Positions 1 to 9,675 of a DNA stretch of 64,000 bases are shown here, one piece after another. The notes beneath the pieces were generated by a model. That model saw only the letters and a program-made list of their open reading frames with translations, had not been told where the DNA came from and made no database searches. Within the stretch, counting starts at the first letter, position 1. Each line of letters starts with the position of its first letter. Made by a program: the position numbers and the translations under genes. This DNA is from Megamerina dolium (Eukaryota; Arthropoda; Insecta; Diptera; Megamerinidae): NCBI GenBank assembly GCA_963854835.1, contig OY978527.1, positions 23,705,057-23,769,056 on the forward strand. Reading direction: 5' to 3'.

Positions 1-1
1 T

Positions 2-1018
2 AAAGAAATATCAATTGATTTGCGAAACTTAGTAGTAAAGTATAGAAATGAAAACAAATCGTAAGGTGAAATATCAAGCTTATTAAATTTAACAAAATCA
101 ACAGTTCAAACAATATTCAATAACTACAAAAAAACGAATAGTCTTGAAAATAAACCGCGTAGTGGTCGCCCAAAGAAGCTGAGTCGCAGAGATGTATCGT
201 TCATTTTGAAAGAAGTGGATCAAAATCCGAAAGTGGCAGGCACTAAGTTGGCCGCAGAGCTAGCAACTAGGTCAAATACAAATGTGCATCCACGAACAGT
301 TCAAAGAGCCTTGAATAATAATGGGTTTCACAGCAGAACTCCGCGTAGGAAACCGTATATAGTGAAAAATATCGCAAACTTCGTTTGGAATTCGCGCAAA
401 AGCATTTAGACAAGGGAATTGATTTCTGGAAACGAGTATTATTTACAGATGAGTCAAAATACAATTTATTTGGAAGTGACGGTAGAGCCAAAATTTGGAG
501 AAAACCAAATACCGCAATGAACCCGAAACACTTAGTTCCTACGGTGAAGCATGGCGGTGGGAGTGTAATGGTTTGGGGCGCTGTCGCTGCATCTGGAGTT
601 GGAAATTTGGTATTTGTGGAGGGTAACATGGATCGCTTTCAATATAAATCTATTTTGAAACAAAACTTAAAAGCATCGGTTGATAAACTATGCCTTGGTG
701 AGAGTTGGATCTTCCAACAGGATAGCGATCTAAAACATACCGCCCACATCGTGAGGGACTGGCTGCTTTACTACGCTCCACGACAACTGTATTCACCTCC
801 TCAAAGCCCAGACTTAAATATTATTGAACACGTTTGGGAGCTTTTGGAGCGGAAGATACGGAAACATCACATTACTAGTGCCCTAGTACTAAAAGAGAAG
901 CTGCAACAAGGATTGGCAACAAATAACGGCCCTTGAAATCGAAAATTTAGTCGTTTCAATGCCCCGACGTTTGCAAGCAGTTATAGATGCTCAACCAAAT
1001 ATTAAACGACGACTTATT
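2..1018 (+). pseudogene. Tc1-type (DD34E) transposase pseudogene
   Basis: Broken transposase of the Tc1/mariner superfamily, which cuts and pastes DNA at TA sites. The first part (to about 409) reads as paired-like helix-turn-helix DNA-binding domains, including the hook motif GRPKK near 164-178, but carries an in-frame TAA at 62-64. The catalytic part is in another frame (385-936). It contains FTDESK (first Asp), FQQDSD (second Asp) and SPDLNIIEHVWE (Glu). I count 34 residues between the second Asp and the Glu, which defines the DD34E Tc1 class. A second frame change near 930 moves the C-terminus (EIENLVVSMPRRLQ) into another frame. All three catalytic residues survive, yet one stop and two frame changes make it inactive. 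The left terminal repeat lies outside the window. Confidence 0.92.
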
Positions 1019-1064
1019 TTAACTTTTAGTGCCTTATCAAAGTATTTCCTTTTGATTTTCAAAT

Positions 1065-1264
1065 CGTACGTAGACTTTTGTCATTGAATTTTTTTGGTTT
1101 TATGTTAATAACTTGTTAAGTTTTTAATGAAATAAGATAATTTTTGCTATGTAATGATAAAAACATATTTAAAACAAAATTGCATCATTACTTCTTTTCA
1201 TTATGCTTTTGGACATGTCAGATAGCAGAAATGGTCGCCGTATGTAGACTTTTGTCGCTCACTG
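1065..1264 (+). repeat. Tc1 element right terminus with IR/DR-type repeats
   Basis: The outer repeat (1239-1264) ends with CTCACTG and is followed by TA, as expected at the right end of a Tc1 element. An inner copy at 1065-1082 matches 17 of 18 bases of 1239-1256 (core GTAGACTTTTGTC). Paired direct repeats within a terminal inverted repeat are the IR/DR arrangement seen in several Tc1 families. The left end is not in the window, so inversion with the left terminus cannot be checked. Confidence 0.75.
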
Positions 1265-1396
1265 TATATAAAATTGAGAGGGGTAATATATAGAGATAAT
1301 ATATTACATATTATAATATAATACGATGTGTTATTTACACATTATTACACTTAACATACATTATTAAATATTTACATACATATATGTCATATATAT

Positions 1397-2009
<613 letters not shown>

Positions 2010-2052
2010 CTTTTTGCGGGTGCAACGGTGTCTCAAGAAACACTTGTGCTTC
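2010..2052 (-). mobile_element. rosa-like mariner fragment
   Basis: About 40 bases match, with few changes, the segment at 43636-43680 of the rosa-like mariner in the inverted duplication. On the minus strand it encodes VFLETPLHPQKV, a transposase signature. It is fused directly to the SINE that follows. Confidence 0.7.
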
Positions 2053-2215
2053 ATGGCAAGTTGTTACTGTCGGAAGATTTGCCAATTGCTTGCCGACAGG
2101 TGGGTAACGTTCGAAAGAAAAATTTTTCGATATTAAATTTGTTATGCATCAGCCGGGGATTGAACCACGACCACGATCAGAAGGCCAATACACTAACCAC
2201 TGAGCCGCGGCACCC
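2053..2215 (-). mobile_element. tRNA-derived SINE copy S1 (3' truncated)
   Basis: On the minus strand this begins GGGTGCCG, followed by a tRNA-like head with a B-box-like GGTTCAATCCC (complement of 2156-2166). A non-tRNA body follows, with a 7-bp dyad (CTGTCGG and CCGACAG at 2068-2100). The body ends abruptly at the rosa fragment, so the 3' half is missing. The head matches copies S2-S4 in this window. Short non-coding elements with a tRNA-related Pol III promoter are SINEs; whether this family is named is not known to me. Confidence 0.75.
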
Positions 2216-2278
2216 GGCACGACCCCGTAATATTGTATAGGAAGCAAAAAATACCGTCAATATAGATATACCATACGT

Positions 2279-2370
2279 GGGTGCCGTAGCTCAGTGGTTA
2301 GTGTGTTCGCCTTCTGATCTGTAGGTCGTGGTTCAATCCCCGGCTGATGCATAACAAATTTAATATCGAT
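2279..2370 (+). mobile_element. tRNA-derived SINE copy S2 (head only)
   Basis: A tRNA-like head followed by TAACAAATTTAATATCGA, the same head-body junction seen in S1 and S3. It stops at a MITE terminus (2371). It lies head-to-head with S1, only 63 bases away. It could be mistaken for a tRNA gene, but the arms do not pair into a convincing cloverleaf and the body beyond the head is shared with other copies. Confidence 0.75.
2287..2340 (+). promoter_or_regulatory. Internal Pol III promoter (A and B boxes) of SINE S2
   Basis: TAGCTCAGTGG at 2287-2297 fits the A box and GGTTCAATCCC at 2330-2340 fits the B box, separated by 32 bases. That spacing is usual for tRNA-type RNA polymerase III promoters. 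Activity is inferred. Confidence 0.7.
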
Positions 2371-2404
2371 AACTGAATTAGGCTGCCGTGTGTCTAGGCT
2401 ATTA
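2371..2404 (+). repeat. Solo terminus of the PIF/Harbinger-like MITE
   Basis: Matches the right terminal repeat of the MITE at 26859-27386 (GAATTAGGCTGCCGT followed by GTCTAGGCTATTA) with small changes. Only this end is present. Confidence 0.75.
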
Positions 2405-2519
2405 TACATTAATTATTATTTACAAACTAGTACGATCACAGCTGACCCTCAACGAGCGTGCTATCTCCTTATGTAACTTCTGATTACAATATAGCAGATA
2501 TGATGAAATTATGAGCAGA

Positions 2520-3104
2520 CACCGAGAAGAGTGCAATCAAGTCGTAACAAATATGCCCACTGGTGAAAACGGTAACGATAAGTAAGGATTTAGTTCTTTC
2601 AAGTCTAAACTTAATCTATGCAGATTTTGAGTGTATTTTAGAAAATAAAAATGTGAATGGGTCTAATAATGTGTTGCTTACTCAATTCATAGACCGATAG
2701 CATTTTCGTATTACGTCAAGTGTAGTTTCGATCAAAGTCTAGATAAATTTGTAATTTACTCGTGCATTTATAAAAATTATTTAAGTATAGTTAGACCAAT
2801 GAACTCCCTCATACCAGCAGAATTAGAGCTACATACGTCAGCAAGAATATGTCATATTTGTGAAAAAGAAATGAATGAAGATAGAGTTTTTATTATTGTC
2901 ATTTACACGGGAAAATATCGCGGTACCGCTCATTCAAACTGTAATTTGAATTTTCAAGTTGCAAAGTTAATTCCAATTTTCTTCCACAATTTTTCGGGAT
3001 ATGATTGTCATCTTTTTGTTAAAGAATTAGAAGCGTTTCCCGGTGATATTAAAATTATTCCTCCAAGCAAAGAATTATATACATATATAATTTTCAAAAT
3101 ATAA
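2520..3104 (+). pseudogene. Polinton/Maverick-type protein-primed DNA polymerase B fragment
   Basis: Three in-order pieces in shifted frames resemble the polymerase of Polinton (Maverick) elements, which replicate by protein-primed family-B synthesis. At 2520-2583 a segment ends in NMPTGENGNDK. At 2611-2697 there is LIYADFECILE, the exonuclease I motif with its metal-binding Asp and Glu. At 2706-3104 there is YYVKCSFDQSLDKF, then CHICEKEM, GKYRGTAHSNCNLNF and FFHNFSGYDCHLF, a highly characteristic series between the exonuclease motifs. At least two frame breaks separate them. The polymerase domain proper (YxDTDS) and the other Polinton genes are absent, so this is a truncated relic. The family call is from memory of motifs. 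Confidence 0.8.
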
Positions 3105-3134
3105 ATAGATATACCAATCCAATATCAAAGTATA

Positions 3135-3910
3135 CACGCTCCAACCGTTGGTTCAACGTGGGCACGTTGGATAAACGGTTGTATCATGTATATGGTTGTA
3201 CAACCAACTTCCAAGTTAGTCCAACGGTTGTGTTTCGAGGAAGAGCTGATTTGCTCCATCTATTTGCAAATTAAAAATTATAAACTCTTAAAGAAGTTTA
3301 TAAACTTTATTGATTCGTGGTCGCAGTAGAAGTAAATTTAACAGTTGTAGAATATTAAAGTTTGGCTATGCTTATGATTATATGTACATAAGAATGAGAT
3401 AATTAAAGAAATAGGTAAAAATTTAGTCAATTGCAATGAGAGAGTTTACAGTTGTATGTATGATCACTAAATTCAGAGAGAATAAGAGAATTACAGTTTC
3501 GTATATGATCTCGAGATTTAGTACATTCCAATAGAAGATGATAGTTTATTATATGATATGAAATTTAGCTCTGCGAGTCCCGAAATAGAAATAGTGCTGC
3601 GAGTCCCGATAAAAAATTAGTGCTGCTGCGAACAGGTTGTATGAAAATTAATTTTTGGTGAGCGTTGTTAGCGGTTATACAATGAATTGAAACGTGTGTA
3701 CGCAGATTGTGCTGTTGCTTTGTTTACATTTGTCGCTGTAGTTGATTTCAAAGAAAAAGCGGTATCATCGATTCCGCATTGTGCGATATGAATACATTAT
3801 GAATTTGAAAATAATAAAGTTGCACAAGCCATTGTACGTCGTGTTAATATGTATATACTAAACAGCCATCCAACTCATTTACAACATGTTTAACCAACTT
3901 TTAGAGCGTG
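3135..3910. mobile_element. Possible non-autonomous DNA element with imperfect terminal inverted repeats
   Basis: The sequence starting CACGCTCCAACCGTTGG is partly mirrored at 3883-3910 (AACCAACTTTTAGAGCGTG). TA flanks both ends (3133-3134 and 3911-3912), consistent with a 2-bp target duplication. No ORF of note lies inside. A short repeat GCTGCGAGTCCCGA occurs near 3573 and 3597. The match between ends is imperfect, so the boundaries are tentative. Confidence 0.45.
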
Positions 3911-4294
3911 TATGCTCTGCATAAGAACAATTACACTATTATAGTTTTTGACATGGATTTTTTTTTTATTAACGTTATAGTAATTTCTGACGGTTAAGGG
4001 CAAGCTTATTGAGTTGATCGCTGCCCACGAGAGGGCTGTATCAGGACAAATTTTCAGCATATCGATTTTCATAATTTCCACCTTTTTCAACAAGAATGTT
4101 ATGAATACAGATTGCGCCCTGAGTGAACAGTCATCTTTTTTGGTTTGAGTTTGACAGCCGATTGTTCGTATGCACACGTCATAAACGAAGAAAACATTAG
4201 CCGAAAGGAAAAAATAATTTTTTATAATTCTTGTATTTATATAGTACGCGGTTACTTAAAACAATTTTGATTGAATAAAAGGTGATTTTTATAA

Positions 4295-5360
4295 ATGAAG
4301 TGTGCAGTGTCGAGTTGCAATAACGATAGTTGCTACAAATCGTTATTAAAGAATTATTTTACTTTTCCGTGTGATGTGGATTTGGCAAAAAAAAAATGGA
4401 TTAGTTTCTGCCGGCGATTAAGTCCTTTCAACCACAAAAATAGTGTGATTTGCAAGGACCATTTCATAGATGATGATTTTATAAACCTCAAGCAATATGA
4501 AATGGGTAAAATTTATTTATTTTATTAGCACAGCATTCGCATTTCTGAAATGTTCCTAATTTTCCAGTATCTGGTGGGACAACTCTTCTGGAACAGAAGG
4601 CTCAGCGAACAGAAAATAAGCAAATCGTTGCTATGTTGTTGCATCAACAAAGTTCGGAAATTGCAGTTAATGGTAACAAAAATCGTTGGTTGGTTTTGAA
4701 GTTGACGGCAATGTTAACCTCATTACTGCAGAAGCCAGCACGGTGATCGAGGAAAATAGTCTTCAAATGTACTGGAGAAGCCTCAAACTCTGCTTTAAAT
4801 TTGCATAACAATAACCAAGTGTTCGAAGAGATGGAAGAATTAAGGAAGGAAGTGTAAGTAAATCGCATAGTTCAACTAATAAATATATAAATATATATTG
4901 TATATGTTTATTAAAAACGTAGTAAAACGTTAAAGAAAGAAATTTTGCTACTGCTAAGACTTCAGAAAAATCATTCCGCAAAGTGGACCGATTGAAGCTC
5001 TCCTTTAAACAGGCGGAAAGAAAGTATGTATATAATATACAAGTTTTAAAAAGGTTTTAACAAAAAATGCACACAAATATTGCCGGCTACATATGCCAAA
5101 AATTACAACACGAAGTGGGAGATATTGCAATTCAGGAAGGCACAGAATCAAGTTATACCTGAGTTAATCAGCTGAGTGAAGGTGGATTATCAAAACCTAT
5201 CGAAGAACCCGTGGTTCTATTGCAATCTCTTGAAAATATTTTTAATGCAATTAATGGAAATGGGACGTTCATAACAAATAATTTTGTACAAAAACTAAAC
5301 AAAGAAATTGAAGAAACCGCTCACAAGAAAAAAAGAAAATTCACTAAAATAGTAACTTAG
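4295..5360 (+). pseudogene. THAP-domain transposase remnant (core deleted)
   Basis: The first exon encodes a THAP zinc finger, a C2CH DNA-binding domain used by P-element-type transposases. Cys3, Cys8, Cys53 and His56 are visible (VICKDHF), with conserved FP and Trp35. A plausible intron runs 4506-4567 (GT at 4506, AG at 4567) and restores the frame into VSGGTTLLEQKAQ. Next comes a coiled-coil-like piece near 4820-4855. The far end (5076-5360) reads NIAGYICQKL then LSEGGLSKPIEEPVVLLQ, like the C-terminal region of THAP/P-type transposases, with an in-frame TGA at 5160-5162. The RNase H-like catalytic core is absent, so this copy cannot transpose itself. Assignment to the P superfamily rather than another THAP-bearing group is inference. 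Confidence 0.7.
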
Positions 5361-5668
5361 TTTTTATTAATTCTTTTATAATCCTTAATTAATTCTTTTT
5401 TAGTTATTATCTCTTCGCTTTTATTTACATATTTTGGTCCACTTTTCCTTTTAGGCAACTTCTGGTCACTCTAGGTTACAATCATTTTCTCGCGGTAACT
5501 TGTTTCTTTTAATATTTTTCATAATAAAGTAATAAATATTCCTTATTCTACAATTATTATATAAATGTTCGCAGTTTTATTTACCTTTTGTGTGGAATTA
5601 TGACGCTTCTTATTTGCTTACTATTCGTACTGTTTCGGATATGACGTCACAGGGCGCAATGTTTATCT

Positions 5669-7945
5669 TTTTTTTTTTTTTTTTTTTTTTTTAACAAGCA
5701 TTTTTATTGGATCTTTCTAAAATTACTTAGAAACTAACAATAAGTGATCAAATCCAACAAACTAACTAAAATTATGTGATATTCCCAACGTTCCATCACA
5801 ATTTGTTGAGTCGCGAGGATTAGCACTTTCACAGCATATTCAGTGTGTCTTTTCTTCTTAATCGACGATGCCCCGTGCTCAGCAACAATTGCCTAGCAAG
5901 GGGATTCGGATGACTGTGTAATTTTTGAATGTAGCTTCTGCAGGACATTGCAACTTCCTCAGAAATTGTGGGTACATTTAAATCTCGATGGATGTTAACG
6001 TTCCTTATATACCAAGGCGCGTTTATAATAATTCGCAGACACTTGGATTGTATTCGCTGCAATTTTTCGATATTTGAGGGAGATGCGGTGCCCCAAAACT
6101 GAATACCATAAGTCCAGATTGGCTTCAGGATTGCTTTATATAATAGCACTTTGTATTCGAGATTCAACTTTGATCTTTTGTGTAACAGCCACCATAACTG
6201 ATTAATTTTAAGATTGATCTGAGTTTTCTTTGCCTCTAAGTGATTTTTCCAGGTCAGCCTTCTGTCGAGGTGAATACCCAAGTACTTTGTTGAGGAACAT
6301 TGTGGAACTGATTGGCCATTAATTTTAAGTGGGAAACATGTATCTGGCCTTAGCGTGAAGGTTACATGTACGCTCTGTGATTCATTGACTTTTATACGCC
6401 ATTTTGCTAACCAGATTTCGAGAGAATCGATATGAGTCTGCAGGAGTTTAGTAGCTTCTATGGGGTTAGAGCGAGAGCACAATATTGCCGTATCATCTGC
6501 AAAGGTCGATATAAATGTATGGTTATTGCTGGGCATATCTGTAGTGTATAAGAGATACAGTAAGGGGTCCAAAACGCTTCCTTGAGGAACGCCAGCGTGA
6601 ATATCCAATGGATTTGTTGTGTAATCCTTGTGATGTACGAGAAATTGTCTTTTCGTGAGGTAGCTACTAAGCAATGAGGAGACATTTGCAGGCAGTATTA
6701 GTTTGAGTTTGTAAATAAGGCCATCGTGCCATACTTTATCGAAAGCTTGAGTGATATGAAGAAAGACAGCTGAGCAATACTTTTTTTCTTCAAAAGTGTT
6801 CCTTATCAGAGTTACAATGCGGTGGACTTGTTCTATTGTGCCGTGCCGTCCAAACTGATGTTGAGGAATCAGTTGGTTGAGATTAATAAATGGAGTTATA
6901 TTCATGACAAGTAGCTTTTCGAATACTTTAGAGAGTAGAGGCAGGAGGCTGATAGGTCTGTACGATGCAACTTTTGTAGGGTCTTTTCCTGGTTTTGCTA
7001 TCATAATAATTTTTGAAGTTTTCCAGCATTTGGGATAGTGTTTAATACGAAGGATAGCATTGAAAATGTGCATCAGATGAATTACTGAAGCCGGAGGTAG
7101 CTCTTTTATCATTTTACCGGTAATTTTATCTGGACCAGGTGATTTTTTTTGGGTTTAAACCTTTATAAATTGCTTTGAATATGTCCTTTTTTTTAATTTT
7201 GAGCGTTATTGAGCAAGGTTGAGAAGTTAATATTGGTAATGAGGACTGTGAAGAGGGTGGATTTCGTGTAAACACACTTTTTAGGTGGTTTGCAAAAGCC
7301 AAACCCTTCTCACAGTTGCTTCTAGCCCAATTACCGTCACTCAAACGGATGGGGGAATCAGTGAGAATTGGCCGATTTGATTTTTTTGCTGATTTCCACA
7401 AAGAGTAGTCTGACGCTTCACCAGGTGCTAATTTCGCTATGTGCTCTTCTAACTCTTTGTTGTTTTTATTTTTTAAAGCTTGCTTTAACTTTCGAGTGCA
7501 GTGCTGTAGCTGTGTTTTCAGATTCGGTGATCTGAATTCTTGCCATTGTCTTCGGAGTCTTCTTTTCTGTCTTACTAGCAATTCAATATCGGCTGGTGTG
7601 TATGGGCTATAGTTTGATTGCTTGCATACCTTTGTGCAGGTGGCTGAGCTGAGAACTAATGAGAGCAGCTGGTTGAATTTTTCGAGTGCTGAGTCTACAT
7701 CGTGTCCATTTCTTAATACAGTACTCAGAGGAAGATGGGAATTTATATATTTCTTGAATTTTAACCAGTCTATTTTCTTTCTAACGCAATTGCTTTGGGG
7801 GCTTGGTGATTTTATAGATATTACCGTGGGTGAGTGTGTGCTCTTCTAACTCTTTGTTGTTTTTATTTTTTAAGGCTTGCTTTAACTTTCGAGTGCAGTG
7901 CTGTGGCTGTGTTTTCAGATTCGGTGATCTGAATTCTTGCCATTG
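5669..7945 (-). mobile_element. Jockey-clade LINE copy A (5' truncated)
   Basis: Read on the minus strand, this is a 5'-truncated non-LTR retrotransposon ending in a poly(A) tail, seen as a T run at 5669-5692. It is flanked by a 13-bp target duplication, GCAATGTTTATCT, at 5656-5668 and 7945-7957. The insertion point lies inside the right terminal repeat of the THAP transposon. Unusually, its 5' edge (7838-7945) is a direct duplicate of its own internal segment 7441-7548. Confidence 0.92.
5829..7600 (-). pseudogene. Jockey-type ORF2 (reverse transcriptase) with one frameshift
   Basis: ORF2 makes cDNA directly at the nicked chromosomal target. Two overlapping frames hold the linker and reverse transcriptase: 7126-7581 (LAPGEASDYSLWKSAKK) and 5829-7112. 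The second contains SYRPISLLPLLSKVFEKL, a degenerate finger region, GVPQGSVLDPLLYLLY, and FADDTAIL near 6486-6509, the catalytic YxDD box. The thumb region follows (STKYLGIHLDRRLTWKNH). The frames are separated by one frameshift inside a run of eight T bases near 7142-7149. The upstream endonuclease is missing through 5' truncation. Motif order and sequence fit the Jockey clade. The related copy at 27.4-30.3 kb is far more decayed. Confidence 0.9.
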
Positions 7946-8054
7946 CAATGTTTATCTCTATCATTCTTGGATCATTTCCTTATTCTTACATATATCATAT
8001 GTATTCTACTCGAATCAACTTTGTTCGATCACTGGATTCTGTTAATAATAATTG

Positions 8055-9235
8055 GGAATAATTTGACAACCAAACTCTTTACTTCTCAGTAAATTGATGT
8101 TTATTTTCTTCAACACTTAATGTTTTCAATATTTAATATATAATGTCACACTAGTTTATTTATATAAATTAAAAAAGATTTTTAATATTCAAAATTTTTT
8201 TATGTTTTTTATTAAAACTTTTACTTTAGTTACAGGTTTTCACTTTATTCTAAATTTCTTTAGATGATTAAGTTACAGGTTTCACTTTATTCTAAATTTC
8301 TTTACACGAGAATGTCTTGCTTTCCGCTATGCGGAACTTTTTCGGCAAGATTACCTTTTAAAGTTTTTTAAAGACTCACTGTCAGAGACTAACTAACTTA
8401 GCTACCATTTCCCTTTTATTTATATGAAAATCTTCGCGCTTATTATCGTACCGCGCGTGGGAACGCAAGCTTGCCAAAAAGCCAAAAAGAAAAGAATAAA
8501 AAAACGAGGATCAAATATCGTCTGCTGAATGCAGTTACGTGATCGCACCTTGCAGGTGTGGGAACTTTGTCACGTTGAAGTGTAACGTGCGTTACCCAAC
8601 AGAGTGTGGGAAAGAATTTTCTGGAACGGAATTTTAAAGTGTCACGTTGAGATGCAACGTGCTTTATGCTTGCGCGTGCATTGCAGCGGATGCAAAAAAT
8701 CCGCGCGTGTGTTTGAAACTAGAGCAAGGAAATTTAAATCTTTTGATAAGAATTTACAGAGAGACGTTAAAGAATTTACAGACGGACGTTAGACTGTTAA
8801 CTATTCTGTTAACTTATACAATAGTACCACAGTATGATTATACGTATACGCAATAAATAAGTACAAATCACTTAATTCAAACAATAATTCGCACTATTTA
8901 TTATTGACACGATTGATATTCGCGAAGAAATATATAAGAAAAATAAATGTAGAATTATTAAAAATAAAAACGGCGTGGAATGGCACGATCTTGATGGAAA
9001 GATCTTCAAGGATCGAATGTTAAGAGAATACATCGGTCGATCATAACACGAACCGCGAAAACCCAAAAACATAAAAGGTGAATTTATGTGGCGAGTTGGG
9101 TTGCCATATGGTAAGTATGCAAGGTAAGGTAAGTAGAATAGGTAAGTATAATTAATTCATTATTATAATCTGTTACTTCATTTATTTTCTTCTTTCAGGG
9201 GCTGATCATATGGATCGTCTAAAGGGATTTAGACA
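8055..9235. mobile_element. Unclassified element X1 with 5-bp target duplication
   Basis: A 1,181-bp insertion into the LTR of gypsy copy C, flanked by AATTG at 8050-8054 and 9236-9240. Removing it restores a continuous LTR. It begins GGAATAATTTGACA and ends in a perfect 7-bp hairpin, GTCTAAA GGGA TTTAGAC (9217-9234). No long ORF. Near its end are ATG TGG CGA GTT GGG (9086), a consensus splice donor GTAAGT (9111) and a pyrimidine-rich acceptor ending at 9198. The last ~300 bases recur as X2 at 21960-22256. It could be a solo LTR or a non-autonomous DNA element; it has no TG...CA ends on either strand, so I do not classify it. Confidence 0.75.
8229..8307. repeat. Short tandem duplication inside X1
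   Basis: Two consecutive copies of about 38 bases, each with the core TTTCACTTTATTCTAAATTT, separated by GATGATTAA. Confidence 0.7.
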
Positions 9236-9240
9236 AATTG

Positions 9241-9596
9241 CAACACTTTTTTTGTACAACTATATACAGCAACAATTTATTTAATCAACTCTATTTACAA
9301 TCAACTATTTACATTAACTCTTAATGTGCTTGCATCTTTTGCCTCTGATACTATATCAATGTTTGCGTGATCACTTTCAATATTCAATTGATCTCCATTG
9401 TCAACAGCTGGCCCTATTTATACTTTGTGGCAACATTCCAGAATCTTCCATTATCGTAATCGAGATTCTTCTCTCTCTTTCTGTTGGATTGTTGTGGTTT
9501 TCGTCAATCTCTTTTTGTTGACGTTTGTTTCGATGCTACCATTTTTAGTGCCGTTCACAATTAGTGATGACTAACCAACCATCGATACTGATTACA
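9241..9596 (-). repeat. Gypsy C 3' LTR (main part)
   Basis: On the minus strand it starts TGTAATCAGTATCGATGG at 9596 and parallels the 5' LTR at 12217-12597. About 80 bases of its far end are displaced by X1 to roughly 8003-8049. Confidence 0.85.
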
Positions 9597-9675
9597 CTGC
9601 CTTTCTCTTAACCCTGTTCGTCCCGAACAAGTTTCTATACTTCCCCCTGATATGGTGAAAGTCGCTCCAAGTGCG

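Larger units (their letters stand above)
4091..7971 (+). mobile_element. THAP-domain DNA transposon, interrupted by a LINE
   Basis: Left terminus 4091-4121 (CAAGAATG to ATTGCGCCCTG) is an inverted match of the right terminus. The right terminus is split: CAGGGCGCAATGTTTATCT at 5650-5668 and CTATCATTCTTG at 7958-7969, separated by the Jockey LINE. A third copy of the same terminus occurs at 61299-61330. Between the termini lies a THAP-type transposase remnant (4295-5360). The flanking target duplication could not be identified, so the exact ends are uncertain by a few bases. Confidence 0.7.

Noticed and set aside
2281..2352. Possible functional tRNA gene
   Set aside because: A and B boxes fit, but acceptor and T arms do not pair well. 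The same head recurs with a shared non-tRNA body, so a SINE explains it better.
4295..5360. Host THAP-domain gene
   Set aside because: Shared termini with a second locus (61299), an in-frame stop and loss of the core favour a transposon remnant. A domesticated gene cannot be fully excluded.
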